Part shown: one piece after another, positions 37,895-47,784 of the stretch
Position numbering within the stretch: position 1 is the stretch's first letter
Layout: every line of letters begins with the position of its first letter
Source: an uncultured Clostridia bacterium
Lineage (GTDB): Bacteria; Bacillota; Clostridia; Christensenellales; Borkfalkiaceae
Assembly: GCA_947627955.1 (NCBI GenBank)
Contig: CANQXZ010000001.1
Coordinates: 56,477 to 120,476, forward strand
Length of the DNA: 64,000 nucleotides
Direction of reading: 5' to 3'
Made by a program: the position numbers and the translations under genes
The notes under the pieces: generated by a model
Told to the model about the DNA's origin: nothing
Database searches by the model: none
Seen by the model: the letters and a program-made list of their open reading frames with translations, nothing else

Positions 37895-39742
37895 ATGTCG
37901 AAAGATAGACGGCTTGAAAATTTCCATAACGGCAGAAATTTCAGAGCTTATGATTTTTTCGGCTGCCATGCGGCAAGCGGAGGCGGTTATACTTTCAGAG
38001 TATGGGCGCCGCACGCAAAGTCCGTCAGTATAAGCGGCGGATTTGTTCCGGGCGGCGGCGTGAAAGAGCTTGTCCGCCTTGAAGACGGGGAGTGCTTCGG
38101 GATAACCTTAAACGCCCGTAAGGGCGACAGATACCGCTACGTTATCGAAACCTATGACGGCAGAAAGATATCGAAAGCCGATCCGTATGCCTTCTGCACG
38201 GATTTTCCGTCGTCGGCAGATTCGGTAGTGTACGATCTTCCGAAAGGCGGCGCATACGGAGAGCTGTTCTCCGCCGCGCGGCAGGATATCCCGATAAACA
38301 TATACGAAGTCAATCTGCTGTCCTATAAGCGCCACGACGACAATTCTTACTTTACGTACAGGGAACTTGCCGCCGATCTCGTGCCTTATGTGAAGGATAT
38401 GGGATATACCCACGTGGAGTTTATGCCCGTGACGGAATTCCCTTACGACGGTTCATGGGGCTATCAGGTAACGGGCTATTTCGCCCCGACCGCGCGTCTC
38501 GGCACGCTGGAAGACTTCAAAGCGCTCGTCGACGCATTTCACGCCTGCGGGATAAAGGTCATTGTGGATTGGGTGCCCGCGCATTTCCCCAAGGACGATT
38601 TCGGTCTTTATGAGTTCGACGGACAACCTCTCTATGAGTGTCCGCTGTGGGACAGAATGGAACACAGCGGCTGGGGCACGAGGCGGTTCGATTTCGGCAG
38701 GGGGGAAGTGGACAGTTTTTTGCTGTCGTCGGCATACTTTTTCTTCGACGTATACGGGATAGACGGGTTGAGGGTGGACGCAGTCGCCTCGATGCTCTAT
38801 CTCGATTACGACCGCAGGCAGGGCGACTTTACGCCCAACGAGCTGGGCGACAACAGAAATCTCGAAGCCATCGCGTTCATAAAAAAATTCAACGACGTTA
38901 TAAAAAGGGATTTTCCCGGTGCGATAACGGTAGCGGAGGAGTCAACAAGTTTCCCGGGCGTCACAAGCGCCATTGCCGACGGCGGTCTGGGATTCGATTA
39001 TAAGTGGAATATGGGCTGGATGAACGACGTACTGTTCTATTGCAGGCAAGACCCATATTTCCGCAACCATCACCACAACAAACTTACCTTTTCGCTCGTC
39101 TACGCCTTTTCGGAAAAATACATACTGCCCCTTTCGCACGACGAAGTGGTGCACATAAAGGGCTCGATAGCCAACAAAATGCCCGGCGAGTACGCCGATA
39201 AATTTGCGGGCGAGCGGGAACTGCTCGCGTATATGTTCGCCCATCCCGGCAAAAAACTGAACTTTATGGGCTATGAAGTCGCCCAGTTCAGCGAGTGGAA
39301 TTATAAGAGCGGAATAGAATTTTTTCTGAAAAAATTCGAAAAACACGCAAAAATGACCGATTTCGTCCGCGCTCTGAACCATTTTTATCTCAACAATCCG
39401 CCCCTATACGAGGTCGACGGGGATTGGCGGGGCTTCGAATGGCTCGTCGTAGACGACAAATTCAATAACCTTATCGCTTTCAACAGATATTCCGCTGCGG
39501 GCGAGAGCCTGACCGTGATAGTCAATTTTGCGGGAATAGGGCACAGCGGCTACGGCATAGGCGTGAACGAGCGCGCAAAGTACCGTGTGGTTTTCAACAC
39601 GGACGACAAGGCGTTCGGAGGCGAGGGCAGCCTCCGCAGAAAGGTTTTTTACACCAAGAAACAGTCAAGTCACGGGAAGAAACATACTCTGTATGTTGAC
39701 ATTCCCAAGCTGACTTGTATGTATTTATTAAAACAAAAATAA
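37895..39742 (+). CDS. glgB: 1,4-alpha-glucan branching enzyme
   Basis: 615-residue GH13 enzyme that makes alpha-1,6 branches in glycogen. An N-terminal CBM48-like domain ([19 protein letters not shown]) precedes the TIM barrel. The catalytic residues lie in [15 protein letters not shown] (Asp), [12 protein letters not shown] (Glu) and LSHDEVVH (Asp). First gene of glgB-C-D-A-P, with its own promoter. Confidence 0.94.
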   Translation: MSKDRRLENFHNGRNFRAYDFFGCHAASGGGYTFRVWAPHAKSVSISGGFVPGGGVKELVRLEDGECFGITLNARKGDRYRYVIETYDGRKISKADPYAFCTDFPSSADSVVYDLPKGGAYGELFSAARQDIPINIYEVNLLSYKRHDDNSYFTYRELAADLVPYVKDMGYTHVEFMPVTEFPYDGSWGYQVTGYFAPTARLGTLEDFKALVDAFHACGIKVIVDWVPAHFPKDDFGLYEFDGQPLYECPLWDRMEHSGWGTRRFDFGRGEVDSFLLSSAYFFFDVYGIDGLRVDAVASMLYLDYDRRQGDFTPNELGDNRNLEAIAFIKKFNDVIKRDFPGAITVAEESTSFPGVTSAIADGGLGFDYKWNMGWMNDVLFYCRQDPYFRNHHHNKLTFSLVYAFSEKYILPLSHDEVVHIKGSIANKMPGEYADKFAGERELLAYMFAHPGKKLNFMGYEVAQFSEWNYKSGIEFFLKKFEKHAKMTDFVRALNHFYLNNPPLYEVDGDWRGFEWLVVDDKFNNLIAFNRYSAAGESLTVIVNFAGIGHSGYGIGVNERAKYRVVFNTDDKAFGGEGSLRRKVFYTKKQSSHGKKHTLYVDIPKLTCMYLLKQK

Positions 39743-39761
39743 TTTAATGGGGGATTTAGCA

Positions 39762-40964
39762 ATGCTAAGAAAAAAAGAATGTGTTGCTATGTTGCTCGCA
39801 GGCGGACAGGGGTCAAGACTCTATGCCCTGACAAGTAATATAGCAAAACCCGCAGTTTCGTTCGGTGCAAAGTACAGAATCATCGACTTTCCGCTGTCCA
39901 ACTGCATCAATTCGGGAATCGATACGGTAGGCGTGCTTACTCAGTATCAACCTCTCGTTCTGAACGAGTACGTAGGCAACGGTCAGCCGTGGGATCTTGA
40001 CAGAACTTTCGGCGGCGTACATATTCTTTCGCCTTACGAGGCAAAGAAAGATACGAGTTGGTACAAGGGCACGGCAAACGCCATTTACCAGAATATAAGG
40101 TTTATGAAGATGTACGACCCCGAGTATGTGCTCATTCTTTCGGGCGACCACATCTATAAAATGGATTACGACAAGATGCTCGCAGCCCACAAAGAGGCTC
40201 ATGCAGACTGCACTATCGCCTGCATGAAAGTGCCCATGAAAGAGGCTTCGAGGTTCGGCATACTCAACACCAATCCCGACGGCACCATCTACGAGTTCGA
40301 GGAAAAGCCCAAGCAGCCCAAGAGCGATCTCGCTTCCATGGGTATATATATCTTCACGGCGTCCAAGCTCTTCAAATATCTCGAAGAGGACGACAAAAAC
40401 CCCGATTCCGAAAAGGATTTCGGCAAAAACGTGCTTCCCGCAATGCTCAACGCGGGCGAAAAGATGTATTCTTACCGCTTCGAGGGCTATTGGAAGGACG
40501 TCGGCACGATAAGCTCCCTCTGGGAAGCGAATATGGACCTTCTCGGTGTTGTTCCCAACTTCGAGCTCAGCGACAGGGACAGGGTCATCCATTCGAGAAG
40601 TCCTCTGGCGCCTCCCGCGTTCGTTGAGGGCGAAGTAGTCAACTCCATAGTCGCAACCGGCTGCGAAGTCGAAGGCAAGGTCGTCAATTCGGTGATAGGC
40701 ACGAACTGCGTCGTCGAAAAGGGCGCGGAAGTCGTAGACAGCGTTCTCATGGGCAATATAACCGTCAAGGCGGGCGCTAAGATAAATTACGCCATAATCG
40801 ACGAGGACGTCACCGTCTCCGAAAAGGCGGTCGTCGGCGCTGCGAAGGAAGAGGCGGTCAAGGTTGAAAGCAAAACCAACGGCATAACCGTGCTCGGCAG
40901 GGGGATAACCGTTTCGAAAAACGGCAGCGTTCCCGCCGGCGAAATTGTCGATAAAAACGTATAA
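39762..40964 (+). CDS. glgC: Glucose-1-phosphate adenylyltransferase
   Basis: About 400 residues from ATG 39762, chosen because GGGGGA sits 7 nt upstream; an in-frame ATG at 39747 lies before that site. Makes ADP-glucose, the glycogen precursor. Motifs: [44 protein letters not shown] and [10 protein letters not shown]. The C-terminal half is a left-handed beta-helix with hexapeptide-like repeats. Partner of glgD, immediately downstream. Confidence 0.95.
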   Translation: MLRKKECVAMLLAGGQGSRLYALTSNIAKPAVSFGAKYRIIDFPLSNCINSGIDTVGVLTQYQPLVLNEYVGNGQPWDLDRTFGGVHILSPYEAKKDTSWYKGTANAIYQNIRFMKMYDPEYVLILSGDHIYKMDYDKMLAAHKEAHADCTIACMKVPMKEASRFGILNTNPDGTIYEFEEKPKQPKSDLASMGIYIFTASKLFKYLEEDDKNPDSEKDFGKNVLPAMLNAGEKMYSYRFEGYWKDVGTISSLWEANMDLLGVVPNFELSDRDRVIHSRSPLAPPAFVEGEVVNSIVATGCEVEGKVVNSVIGTNCVVEKGAEVVDSVLMGNITVKAGAKINYAIIDEDVTVSEKAVVGAAKEEAVKVESKTNGITVLGRGITVSKNGSVPAGEIVDKNV

Positions 40965-40978
40965 GGGGGAGATACAGA

Positions 40979-42085
40979 ATGGCTACGACAGTTGGTGTTA
41001 TATTTTCAAGTATAAACGAAGAGAACATTCCCGAGCTGACTAAAGTACGCTCCACGGGTTCGGTTCCTTACGGCGGAAGATACAGATTGGTGGATTTCGC
41101 CCTTTCTAACATGGTCAATTCCGGCATCACCACGGTCGGGATAATAACCAAAAACAATTACCAGTCGCTCATGGACCATCTCGGCTCCGGCAAATACTGG
41201 GATCTCGCGAGGAAGGAGGGCGGACTTATCCTGTTGCCTCCTTACAGCGGCGAGACCGAAACGCTCTACAAGAACCGCCTCGAAGCGTTGAAGGGCGCAA
41301 CGGCTTTCCTCAGAAAGGCAAAGGAAGATTTTGTCGTCCTTGCCGACAGCGACGCAGTCTATAAACTCGATTACAGCAAAGTCATCGAGGCGCACATAAA
41401 GAACAACGCCGATATAACGATGGTTTACCATGAGCATGAGCTCGTCAAGTCCCATTATTATATGACGTTCGAGACGGACAAAAACGACAAGATAACCGAC
41501 ATAAGGATAAATCCCACGACGGGCGGCGTGCAGAAGAACTACATAAACGTCATGGTTGCCCGCACGTCTTTCCTTTTAAGGCTTATTCAGGACGCCATAC
41601 AGCACGGCTATACGAGCTTCGGCAAGGACATCCTCAGCCCCGGCGTAAAGACCTACAATCTGTATGCCTATAAGTTCGACGGTTATTATGCCAACATAAG
41701 CTCCCTGAACGCATATTTCAACGCAAATATGGACCTTCTCAAAAAGGAAGTCCGCCACGAGATATACGGCGACAGGGACATTTATACCAAAGTCAACGAC
41801 AGCGCGCCCGCGAAGTTCGCAGATACGGCTGTGGTGAAGAATTCGCTCATATCCGACGGCTGCATAATAGAGGGCACGGTTGAAAACTGTGTGCTCTTCC
41901 GCGGCGTCAAGATAGGCAAGGGAACGGTCGTTAAAAACTGCATCCTCATGACCGACAACATTGTAGGCGAAAATTGCAATCTTGCATATGTTGTAAGTGA
42001 TAAAAATTCCGTGATCCGCGACAACAGGGTGCTTGCGGGCTGCGAGGTCATGCCTTACTTCATAAACAAGGGCTCACTCATATAA
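40979..42085 (+). CDS. glgD: Glucose-1-phosphate adenylyltransferase regulatory subunit GlgD
   Basis: 368 residues, a GlgC paralogue specific to Firmicutes. It keeps the overall fold (GGRYRLVDFALSNMVNSGI) but lacks the AGGxGxRL nucleotide signature of GlgC, reading GVIFSSINEENIPEL there. It probably forms the regulatory part of a GlgC-GlgD heteromer. An AAGGGGGA ribosome site lies 8 nt upstream. Confidence 0.94.
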   Translation: MATTVGVIFSSINEENIPELTKVRSTGSVPYGGRYRLVDFALSNMVNSGITTVGIITKNNYQSLMDHLGSGKYWDLARKEGGLILLPPYSGETETLYKNRLEALKGATAFLRKAKEDFVVLADSDAVYKLDYSKVIEAHIKNNADITMVYHEHELVKSHYYMTFETDKNDKITDIRINPTTGGVQKNYINVMVARTSFLLRLIQDAIQHGYTSFGKDILSPGVKTYNLYAYKFDGYYANISSLNAYFNANMDLLKKEVRHEIYGDRDIYTKVNDSAPAKFADTAVVKNSLISDGCIIEGTVENCVLFRGVKIGKGTVVKNCILMTDNIVGENCNLAYVVSDKNSVIRDNRVLAGCEVMPYFINKGSLI

Positions 42086-42110
42086 TTTGGATCCGGGGGG
42101 AAAATGAATT

Positions 42111-43610
42111 ATGGCAACAAAGACAACCAAAAAGACTGCGGCTAAGCCCGCAGCAAAAAAGACAGTAAAACCCGTCGCAGCGGCGCCCGCCGAAAAGAAG
42201 AAGATTTTATTCGTCGCTTCGGAATCTACGCCCTTTATCGCAACGGGCGGGCTTGCCGAGGTCATAGGCTCGCTTTCCAAGGCGCTCGCGGCGACAGGCA
42301 GATTCGACGTGAGAGTTGTTATTCCGTTGTTTTCCGACATAAAGAAGGAGTACAGGGACCAGTTCAACTATCTCGGCAATCTCTATGTGCATCTTGCATG
42401 GCGTAACCAGTACTGCGGAATTTTCGAATACGTGAAGGACGGAGTTACTTTCTACTTCATAGACAACGAATTCTACTTCAAGCGCCCGGGCTGCTACGGA
42501 TACTACGACGACGGCGAGAGGTTCGCATTCTTCTCGAGAAGCGTTCTTGAGATCATGCCTTTCCTCAACTTCTATCCCGACGTCATGCACTGCCACGATT
42601 GGCAGGCGGCGCTTGCGGCTATCTACCTTAAAACAAATTATTGTTTCAGGGAAGAGTACCAGTACATAAGGGCGCTGTTCACCATTCACAATATCGAATA
42701 TCAGGGGCAGTATTCGCTCGATCTGCTCGGCGATCTGTTCGATATTTACGGCAGTTACCAATATCTCGTCGAATACAACAACTGCATCAACCTCATGAAG
42801 GGCGCGATAGAGTGCTGCGAGAGATTTTCCACCGTCAGCCCCAGATACGCGCAGGAGATCAAGGATGCGTACTACGCACACGGGCTAGACCCCATAATAA
42901 GGAAGAACGAGTTCAAGCTCACGGGCATTCTCAACGGGATAGACGACGTCGGATACAGCTGTGAACACGACACGCATCTCTATGCGAATTTCACGCCCGA
43001 CGACTTCTCCAATAAAGCCGTCTGCAAGAAGAAGTTGCAAGAGCTTCTGAATTTGCCCGAAAAGCCCGATACGCCCATAATCTCTATGGTTTCGAGGCTT
43101 GTTTCCCACAAGGGTCTCGACCTTGTCACGGCGGTAATAGAGGATCTGTTGCAGGACGACGTGCAGATAGTCATTCTCGGGACGGGCGATTCGCATTTCG
43201 AGGGATATTTCCGCGACCTCGCAAACAGATATCCCCAGAAACTGAGCGCAAACATCGTATTCAACGGAGATCTGTCGAGAAAAATTTATTCGGGCTCGGA
43301 TATTTTCCTGATGCCCTCCAAATCGGAACCCTGCGGACTTTCGCAGATGATAGCCTGCCGTTACGGCACGGTGCCCATTGTAAGGGAGACGGGCGGTCTC
43401 TATGACAGCATTAAGCCCCTTCAGAACGGATACACGTTCTCCAATTACAACGCGCACGACATGTTATACGTCATCCGTGAGGCCTGCGCGGCTTATAAAA
43501 ATAAGGAAGAGTGGTCAAAACTTATGTACAGGGCGGCTACTACCGATTTCAGTTGGAGCCATTCGGCAAAAGATTACGAGGCGCTCTATCTTGATATGCT
43601 AAAAAATTGA
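42111..43610 (+). CDS. glgA: Glycogen synthase with a Lys/Ala-rich N-terminal tail
   Basis: 499-residue GT5 enzyme that extends glycogen from ADP-glucose. Core motifs: ILFVASESTPFIATGGLAEVIGSL, HCHDWQAAL, TGILNGIDD, SRLVSHKGLDL and MPSKSEPCGLSQMIA. The KTGGL lysine of the Escherichia enzyme is Ala here. Before the core lies a tail of about 31 residues made almost only of Lys, Ala, Thr and Pro, resembling a histone H1 tail. A GGGGGG site precedes the ATG, so the tail is likely real. Confidence 0.94.
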   Translation: MATKTTKKTAAKPAAKKTVKPVAAAPAEKKKILFVASESTPFIATGGLAEVIGSLSKALAATGRFDVRVVIPLFSDIKKEYRDQFNYLGNLYVHLAWRNQYCGIFEYVKDGVTFYFIDNEFYFKRPGCYGYYDDGERFAFFSRSVLEIMPFLNFYPDVMHCHDWQAALAAIYLKTNYCFREEYQYIRALFTIHNIEYQGQYSLDLLGDLFDIYGSYQYLVEYNNCINLMKGAIECCERFSTVSPRYAQEIKDAYYAHGLDPIIRKNEFKLTGILNGIDDVGYSCEHDTHLYANFTPDDFSNKAVCKKKLQELLNLPEKPDTPIISMVSRLVSHKGLDLVTAVIEDLLQDDVQIVILGTGDSHFEGYFRDLANRYPQKLSANIVFNGDLSRKIYSGSDIFLMPSKSEPCGLSQMIACRYGTVPIVRETGGLYDSIKPLQNGYTFSNYNAHDMLYVIREACAAYKNKEEWSKLMYRAATTDFSWSHSAKDYEALYLDMLKN

Positions 43611-43628
43611 TATAAACAGGAGAACAGA

Positions 43629-46070
43629 ATGAGTAATGCTATTACCGAAAAGGAAGTCAAGGACCAGATAAAGGGCAAACTCGCAAGGTATTTCGGGGTT
43701 GCCCCCGCCGAGGCTTCCAAAGACCAGATTTATAAATCTGTTGTCATGGTGGTAAGGGACATCTTACTGCAAAAGAGACAGCAGTTTCATAAACGCGTCA
43801 AGGCCAAACGCGCCAAAAGGGTATATTACCTGTGTATGGAATTCCTTATGGGGCGTTCACTTAAAAACAGCTTATACAATTTAAGCGTGACACAGATATT
43901 TGAAAAAGCAGTGTCGTCTTACGGACTCGATCTTGAAGATTTGTACGAGCTTGAACCTGACGCAGGTTTGGGTAATGGCGGTTTGGGAAGGCTTGCGGCG
44001 TGCTTTTTGGACGCCCTCGCCACGGGAAACTATCCAGCGATGGGCTATTCGCTCCGCTACGAATACGGACTGTTTAAACAGAAGATAGTAGACGGTTGGC
44101 AAATAGAACTGCCCGACGTGTGGCTTCCCGGCGGCGAAGCATGGCTGACCCAAAGAACGGATAAGAACTTTATCGTCCGCTTCAACGGACAGATAGAAGA
44201 AAAGTGGACGGAGAACGGATTACAGACAAACTATGTCAATTGCCGCGAAATTCAGGCAGTCGCCTACGACATGATGGTTTCGGGCAAGGACAGCGACGCG
44301 GTGTCCGTTCTGAGGCTCTGGAAAGCCAAACCCGTTCAGGATTTCAACATGAAACTCTTCTCGCAGGGCGAGTACTATCAGGCGATGACGGAGGACAACG
44401 AAGCCGATCTGCTCACAAAAGTGCTCTATCCTGCCGATAACCACAGCGCGGGCAAGTCTTTGAGGCTCAAACAGCAATATTTCCTGTGTTCGGCTTCCAT
44501 GCAGAACATAGTGGAGGACCATAAGCACAGATACGGAGATCTGAGAGACTTGCCCAAACTTGCGGCTATCCATCTCAACGATACGCACCCCGCAATGGCT
44601 ATTCCCGAGCTCATGAGGATACTCATAGACGAGTACTATTACGATTGGAATCAGGCATGGGCTATAACGACAGCCACATGCGCATACACCAACCACACGG
44701 TGCTTGCCGAAGCCCTCGAGACGTGGAACGAGGACCTTATCGAGCGCACTATCCCGAGGATCCATTCCATAATCAAGGAGATCAACAGGAGACTGTGCGA
44801 ACAGCTCTGGAACAGATTCCCCGGAGAGTGGGCTAAAATTTCCAGAATGTCCATCATCGAACACGACCGTATAAAGATGGCAAACCTGTCGGTATACGGC
44901 AGCCACAGCGTAAACGGCGTTTCCGCGCTCCACAGCGAGATAATCAAGACCTCGGTATTCAAGGATTTCTACGATTATACTCCCGAAAAATTCACCAATG
45001 TAACGAACGGCATAGCGCACAGGAGATGGCTCAACCAGTCCAATCCCGAACTCGCTGAACTCATAAACGAGTGCATAGGCGATTCCTATGTTCTGAACGG
45101 GAAAGCGCTCTCTGAATTTGCGAAGTTCGAAAACGACGAGACCGTTTTAAAAAGACTCGGCGAGATAAAATATCTCAAGAAAAAGCAGTTTGCCGAATAC
45201 GCGAGGAAGAAGCAGGGAGTTATAATCGATCCCGATACGCTCTTCGACGTGCAGGCAAAACGCCTTCACGAGTACAAGAGGCAGCTTCTTAACGTACTGA
45301 ACATAATCGACACATATCTCGACCTGCTCGACGATCCGAACCTTGATATAACGCCCAAAACCTATATTTTCGGCGCAAAAGCGGCTCCCGGATACGATAT
45401 GGCGAAGAAGATAATCCAACTGATAAATTATCTTGCCGAAGATATCAAATCCCATCCCGAAATCAACAAAAAGCTGAACGTCGTGTATATGGAAGACTAC
45501 AACGTCACCATGTCCGAAAAGCTGATGCCCGCCTCCGAGATATCGGAACAAATTTCGCTTGCGGGCAAAGAGGCGAGCGGAACGGGAAATATGAAGTTCA
45601 TGATAAACGGCGCACTCACGATAGGAACGCTCGACGGCGCCAACGTTGAAATGGCGGAAGCGGTAGGCGACGACAATATCTTCATATTCGGCTACAAGTC
45701 GGGTGAAGTCGACGAAATATGGCGCAACGGCTATTCGTCGAGCAAGTACTACAACGAATCACCAAAGCTCAGAAGGATAATAGAGGCGCTGATAATCGGC
45801 TTCAACAACAAGTCCTTTGCGGAGATCGCAAATTATCTGTTGACGGGTTCCCCGGTTGCCGATCCATATATGTGCATGGCGGATTTTGCAGCTTACAGCA
45901 ACAAGCAACATGAGATCTCAAAACTGTATGCGACCGACAAGACGGCATGGAACCGCAAATCACTCAGAAATATAGCTGCGTCGGGAATTTTCGCCGCCGA
46001 CAGAAGTATTTCCGAATATGCGGCAAATATCTGGAATCTGAAGAGTTTACCGAAAAACGAAAGTAAATAA
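43629..46070 (+). CDS. glgP: Glycogen phosphorylase
   Basis: 813-residue GT35 enzyme that releases glucose-1-phosphate from glycogen. The PLP site is in EASGTGNMKFMINGALTIGT, with the Lys as ligand. Other motifs: LEPDAGLGNGGLGRLAACFLD and FDVQAKRLHEYKRQ. Last gene of the glg operon, so synthesis and breakdown are transcribed together. A GC-rich terminator follows, then copy 4 of the dispersed element. Confidence 0.97.
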   Translation: MSNAITEKEVKDQIKGKLARYFGVAPAEASKDQIYKSVVMVVRDILLQKRQQFHKRVKAKRAKRVYYLCMEFLMGRSLKNSLYNLSVTQIFEKAVSSYGLDLEDLYELEPDAGLGNGGLGRLAACFLDALATGNYPAMGYSLRYEYGLFKQKIVDGWQIELPDVWLPGGEAWLTQRTDKNFIVRFNGQIEEKWTENGLQTNYVNCREIQAVAYDMMVSGKDSDAVSVLRLWKAKPVQDFNMKLFSQGEYYQAMTEDNEADLLTKVLYPADNHSAGKSLRLKQQYFLCSASMQNIVEDHKHRYGDLRDLPKLAAIHLNDTHPAMAIPELMRILIDEYYYDWNQAWAITTATCAYTNHTVLAEALETWNEDLIERTIPRIHSIIKEINRRLCEQLWNRFPGEWAKISRMSIIEHDRIKMANLSVYGSHSVNGVSALHSEIIKTSVFKDFYDYTPEKFTNVTNGIAHRRWLNQSNPELAELINECIGDSYVLNGKALSEFAKFENDETVLKRLGEIKYLKKKQFAEYARKKQGVIIDPDTLFDVQAKRLHEYKRQLLNVLNIIDTYLDLLDDPNLDITPKTYIFGAKAAPGYDMAKKIIQLINYLAEDIKSHPEINKKLNVVYMEDYNVTMSEKLMPASEISEQISLAGKEASGTGNMKFMINGALTIGTLDGANVEMAEAVGDDNIFIFGYKSGEVDEIWRNGYSSSKYYNESPKLRRIIEALIIGFNNKSFAEIANYLLTGSPVADPYMCMADFAAYSNKQHEISKLYATDKTAWNRKSLRNIAASGIFAADRSISEYAANIWNLKSLPKNESK

Positions 46071-46076
46071 CTGACT

Positions 46077-46104
46077 CCCCGGGCTAACCGCCCGGGGTAA
46101 TTTT
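46077..46104 (+). terminator. Terminator of the glg operon
   Basis: 8-bp GC stem (46077-46084 and 46090-46097), 5-nt loop, then TAATTTTATTT. Confidence 0.85.
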
Positions 46105-46111
46105 ATTTGGA

Positions 46112-46130
46112 TTATGTCTGACATAGTACA
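46112..46130 (-). repeat. Dispersed 19-bp element, copy 4 (after glgP)
   Basis: TTATGTCTGACATAGTACA on the plus strand. Its core TATGTCTGACATA is a perfect 13-bp palindrome. Intergenic, about 40 bp after the glgP stop. Confidence 0.65.
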
Positions 46131-46406
46131 TATTTTCGGCTTAAAATAACGCTTTTAATTATTTATTGCCAAAATAAAGATTTTTTTGTGTGCGATATAT
46201 TTGACTGTAATTTTCAGTGTTTTTCCGAAATAATTAAAAAATAAGGCTGATCCGCACCAGTTTTCGTTATTTTATGGCTTAACTATTCGTAAAAGCTGCC
46301 TTTTACGAATAGTTATATGTATTACAAAACGCAGCTAATTCTCCACCATTCGCGTTTTTGCCTGATAAAAACGATTGCTCCACCGTCTTGATTTATTTTT
46401 AAATAT
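46131..46406. other. Gene-free AT-rich stretch upstream of the recombinase
   Basis: No ORF of note. It holds the large palindrome at 46280-46315, a smaller hairpin CGTTTTT...AAAAACG (46353-46373), and direct repeats CTCCACC at 46341-46347 and 46378-46384. It ends in the recombinase promoter. Confidence 0.5.
46280..46315. repeat. Perfect inverted repeat upstream of the tyrosine recombinase
   Basis: 16-bp arms (46280-46295 and 46300-46315) separated by CTGC; one arm reads TAACTATTCGTAAAAG. There is no T-run on either side, so it is a poor terminator. The arm and spacer layout would also fit a recombinase or repressor binding site. Confidence 0.6.
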
Positions 46407-46435
46407 TTGACAAGTTTTGCGTTTTGCATTATAAT
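46407..46435 (+). promoter_or_regulatory. Perfect-consensus promoter of the recombinase gene
   Basis: TTGACA (46407-46412), 17-bp spacer, TATAAT (46430-46435). The expected start of transcription is at or next to the ATG at 46443. Confidence 0.85.
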
Positions 46436-46442
46436 TTTTTCG

Positions 46443-47498
46443 ATGGCTGCAAACTATTACATTCAACGCAACAATAAAAATATCGAAGTGATCGAAAGGC
46501 TGCTCGACGAAGAACTGCCTACCTTTTGCTATGACTATTTTCTTGCCATCGACAGCCAGACTTCCACTTTAACCCGCCTCAACTATGCGCACGATCTGAA
46601 GATATTCTTTAATTTCCTGTTCGAGAAGAAATTCAGAAGATCCAAGACCGTAAAAGAATTCACGCTTGAGGACATGGAATGCGTGACGAGCAACGACGTC
46701 GAATACTTTTTGAGCTATCTCTCCCACTATTCTTATAACGGCAAGGAACACTCCTGCAACGAACGCGCCAAGGCGAGAAAGCTCTCCTCCGTCCGCGCCC
46801 TCTTCAAATATCTCTTCAACAAGGGCTATATCAGCGTGGATAACACGGCAAAAGTTTCCACGCCCAAGCTGCACGAAAAGCCCATAATCCGCCTCGATAC
46901 CGACGAGGTCTACTCCATTCTCGATGCGGCTGAAAGCGGTTCGGGGCTCACCTCCCACCAAATGGCTTATCACGAAAAGTCGAGAGTGCGCGATACCGCG
47001 ATTTTGATGCTCTTTCTCGGCACGGGCATACGTATAAGCGAGCTTGTCGGGCTCAATAACGACGACCTCAACTTCAACGACAATTCCTTCATAGTCACAA
47101 GAAAGGGCGGAAACAGGGCAATTTTGTACTTCGACGACGACGTTGCCCAAGCCCTGAAAAGATATTTGGAATATAAGGACGATAACTCCACAAAGATCGT
47201 CGATTCAAACGCCCTCTTCCTCTCCAACAACAGGAACAGGATCGGGGTGCGCGCAGTGGAAAATCTGGTAAAAAAATATGCGAAGATTGTCTCTCCGCTC
47301 AAAAAGATCTCCCCCCATAAACTGCGTTCGACGTACGGCACACAGCTCTATAAAGCCACGGGCGATATCTATATCGTTGCCGACGTATTGGGGCATAAGG
47401 ACGTAAATACGACGCGTAAGCACTATGCCGCCATCTCCGACGACGCGCGGCGCGGCGTGGTCGGCAAGGTCAAATTGAAGCGCGACGACGAAGAATAA
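46443..47498 (+). CDS. Tyrosine recombinase (XerC/D-like)
   Basis: 351 residues from ATG 46443. The frame continues upstream to 46407, but that part is the promoter. An N-terminal SAM-like core-binding domain is followed by the catalytic domain with all expected residues: Arg in GTGIRISELVGL, Lys in RKGGN, His and Arg in SPHKLRSTYGT, His in VLGHKDVNTT and Tyr in RKHYA. It is longer than XerC or XerD (about 300). It may be a housekeeping Xer protein or a domesticated integrase. It probably gives a leaderless mRNA. A hairpin terminator follows. Confidence 0.9.
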   Translation: MAANYYIQRNNKNIEVIERLLDEELPTFCYDYFLAIDSQTSTLTRLNYAHDLKIFFNFLFEKKFRRSKTVKEFTLEDMECVTSNDVEYFLSYLSHYSYNGKEHSCNERAKARKLSSVRALFKYLFNKGYISVDNTAKVSTPKLHEKPIIRLDTDEVYSILDAAESGSGLTSHQMAYHEKSRVRDTAILMLFLGTGIRISELVGLNNDDLNFNDNSFIVTRKGGNRAILYFDDDVAQALKRYLEYKDDNSTKIVDSNALFLSNNRNRIGVRAVENLVKKYAKIVSPLKKISPHKLRSTYGTQLYKATGDIYIVADVLGHKDVNTTRKHYAAISDDARRGVVGKVKLKRDDEE

Positions 47499-47524
47499 GC
47501 GCGGCTTTTTAAGCCGCGCCTTTA
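47499..47524 (+). terminator. Terminator of the recombinase gene
   Basis: 9-bp stem (47499-47507 and 47511-47519) with a TTT loop, followed by CTTTAT. Confidence 0.75.
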
Positions 47525-47550
47525 TAATATATCGGTAAATAAGTTTAAAT

Positions 47551-47739
47551 TCAGTTCTCCTTGCCCTTTTCGTCGAAAATTATGCCGTCTATCTTTATTA
47601 CGGCGTCGTCGCGGATATCAAGGCATTTTCCGCAGTTGTCGCAGATCTTGTTCGGGTCGAGGTCGCATATCTCGCACTCCATGCAGCCTATACATTTTCT
47701 GTCGTACAGAACGCAATCTTTCTCTTCAAGTTCCTTCAT
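47551..47739 (-). CDS. Small Cys-rich protein, probably metal-binding
   Basis: 62 residues with eight Cys at 9, 16, 19, 22, 25, 33, 36 and 39. The arrangement CxxCxxCxxC (CIGCMECEIC) then CxxCxxC (CDNCGKC) suggests an Fe-S cluster or zinc sites. The N terminus is Glu/Lys-rich. It has its own strong promoter, whose -10 lies 6 nt before the ATG, and it diverges from lexA. Function unknown; a redox or DNA-damage link is only inferred from position. Confidence 0.75.
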   Translation of the reverse strand: MKELEEKDCVLYDRKCIGCMECEICDLDPNKICDNCGKCLDIRDDAVIKIDGIIFDEKGKEN

Positions 47740-47745
47740 AAAACG

Positions 47746-47774
47746 ATTATATCACATATTTTTTTGAATTTCAA
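47746..47774 (-). promoter_or_regulatory. Promoter of the small Cys-rich gene (leaderless)
   Basis: Minus strand TTGAAA (47774-47769), 17-bp spacer, TATAAT (47751-47746), then six bases to the ATG. Confidence 0.75.
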
Positions 47775-47784
47775 CAAAAAAATA

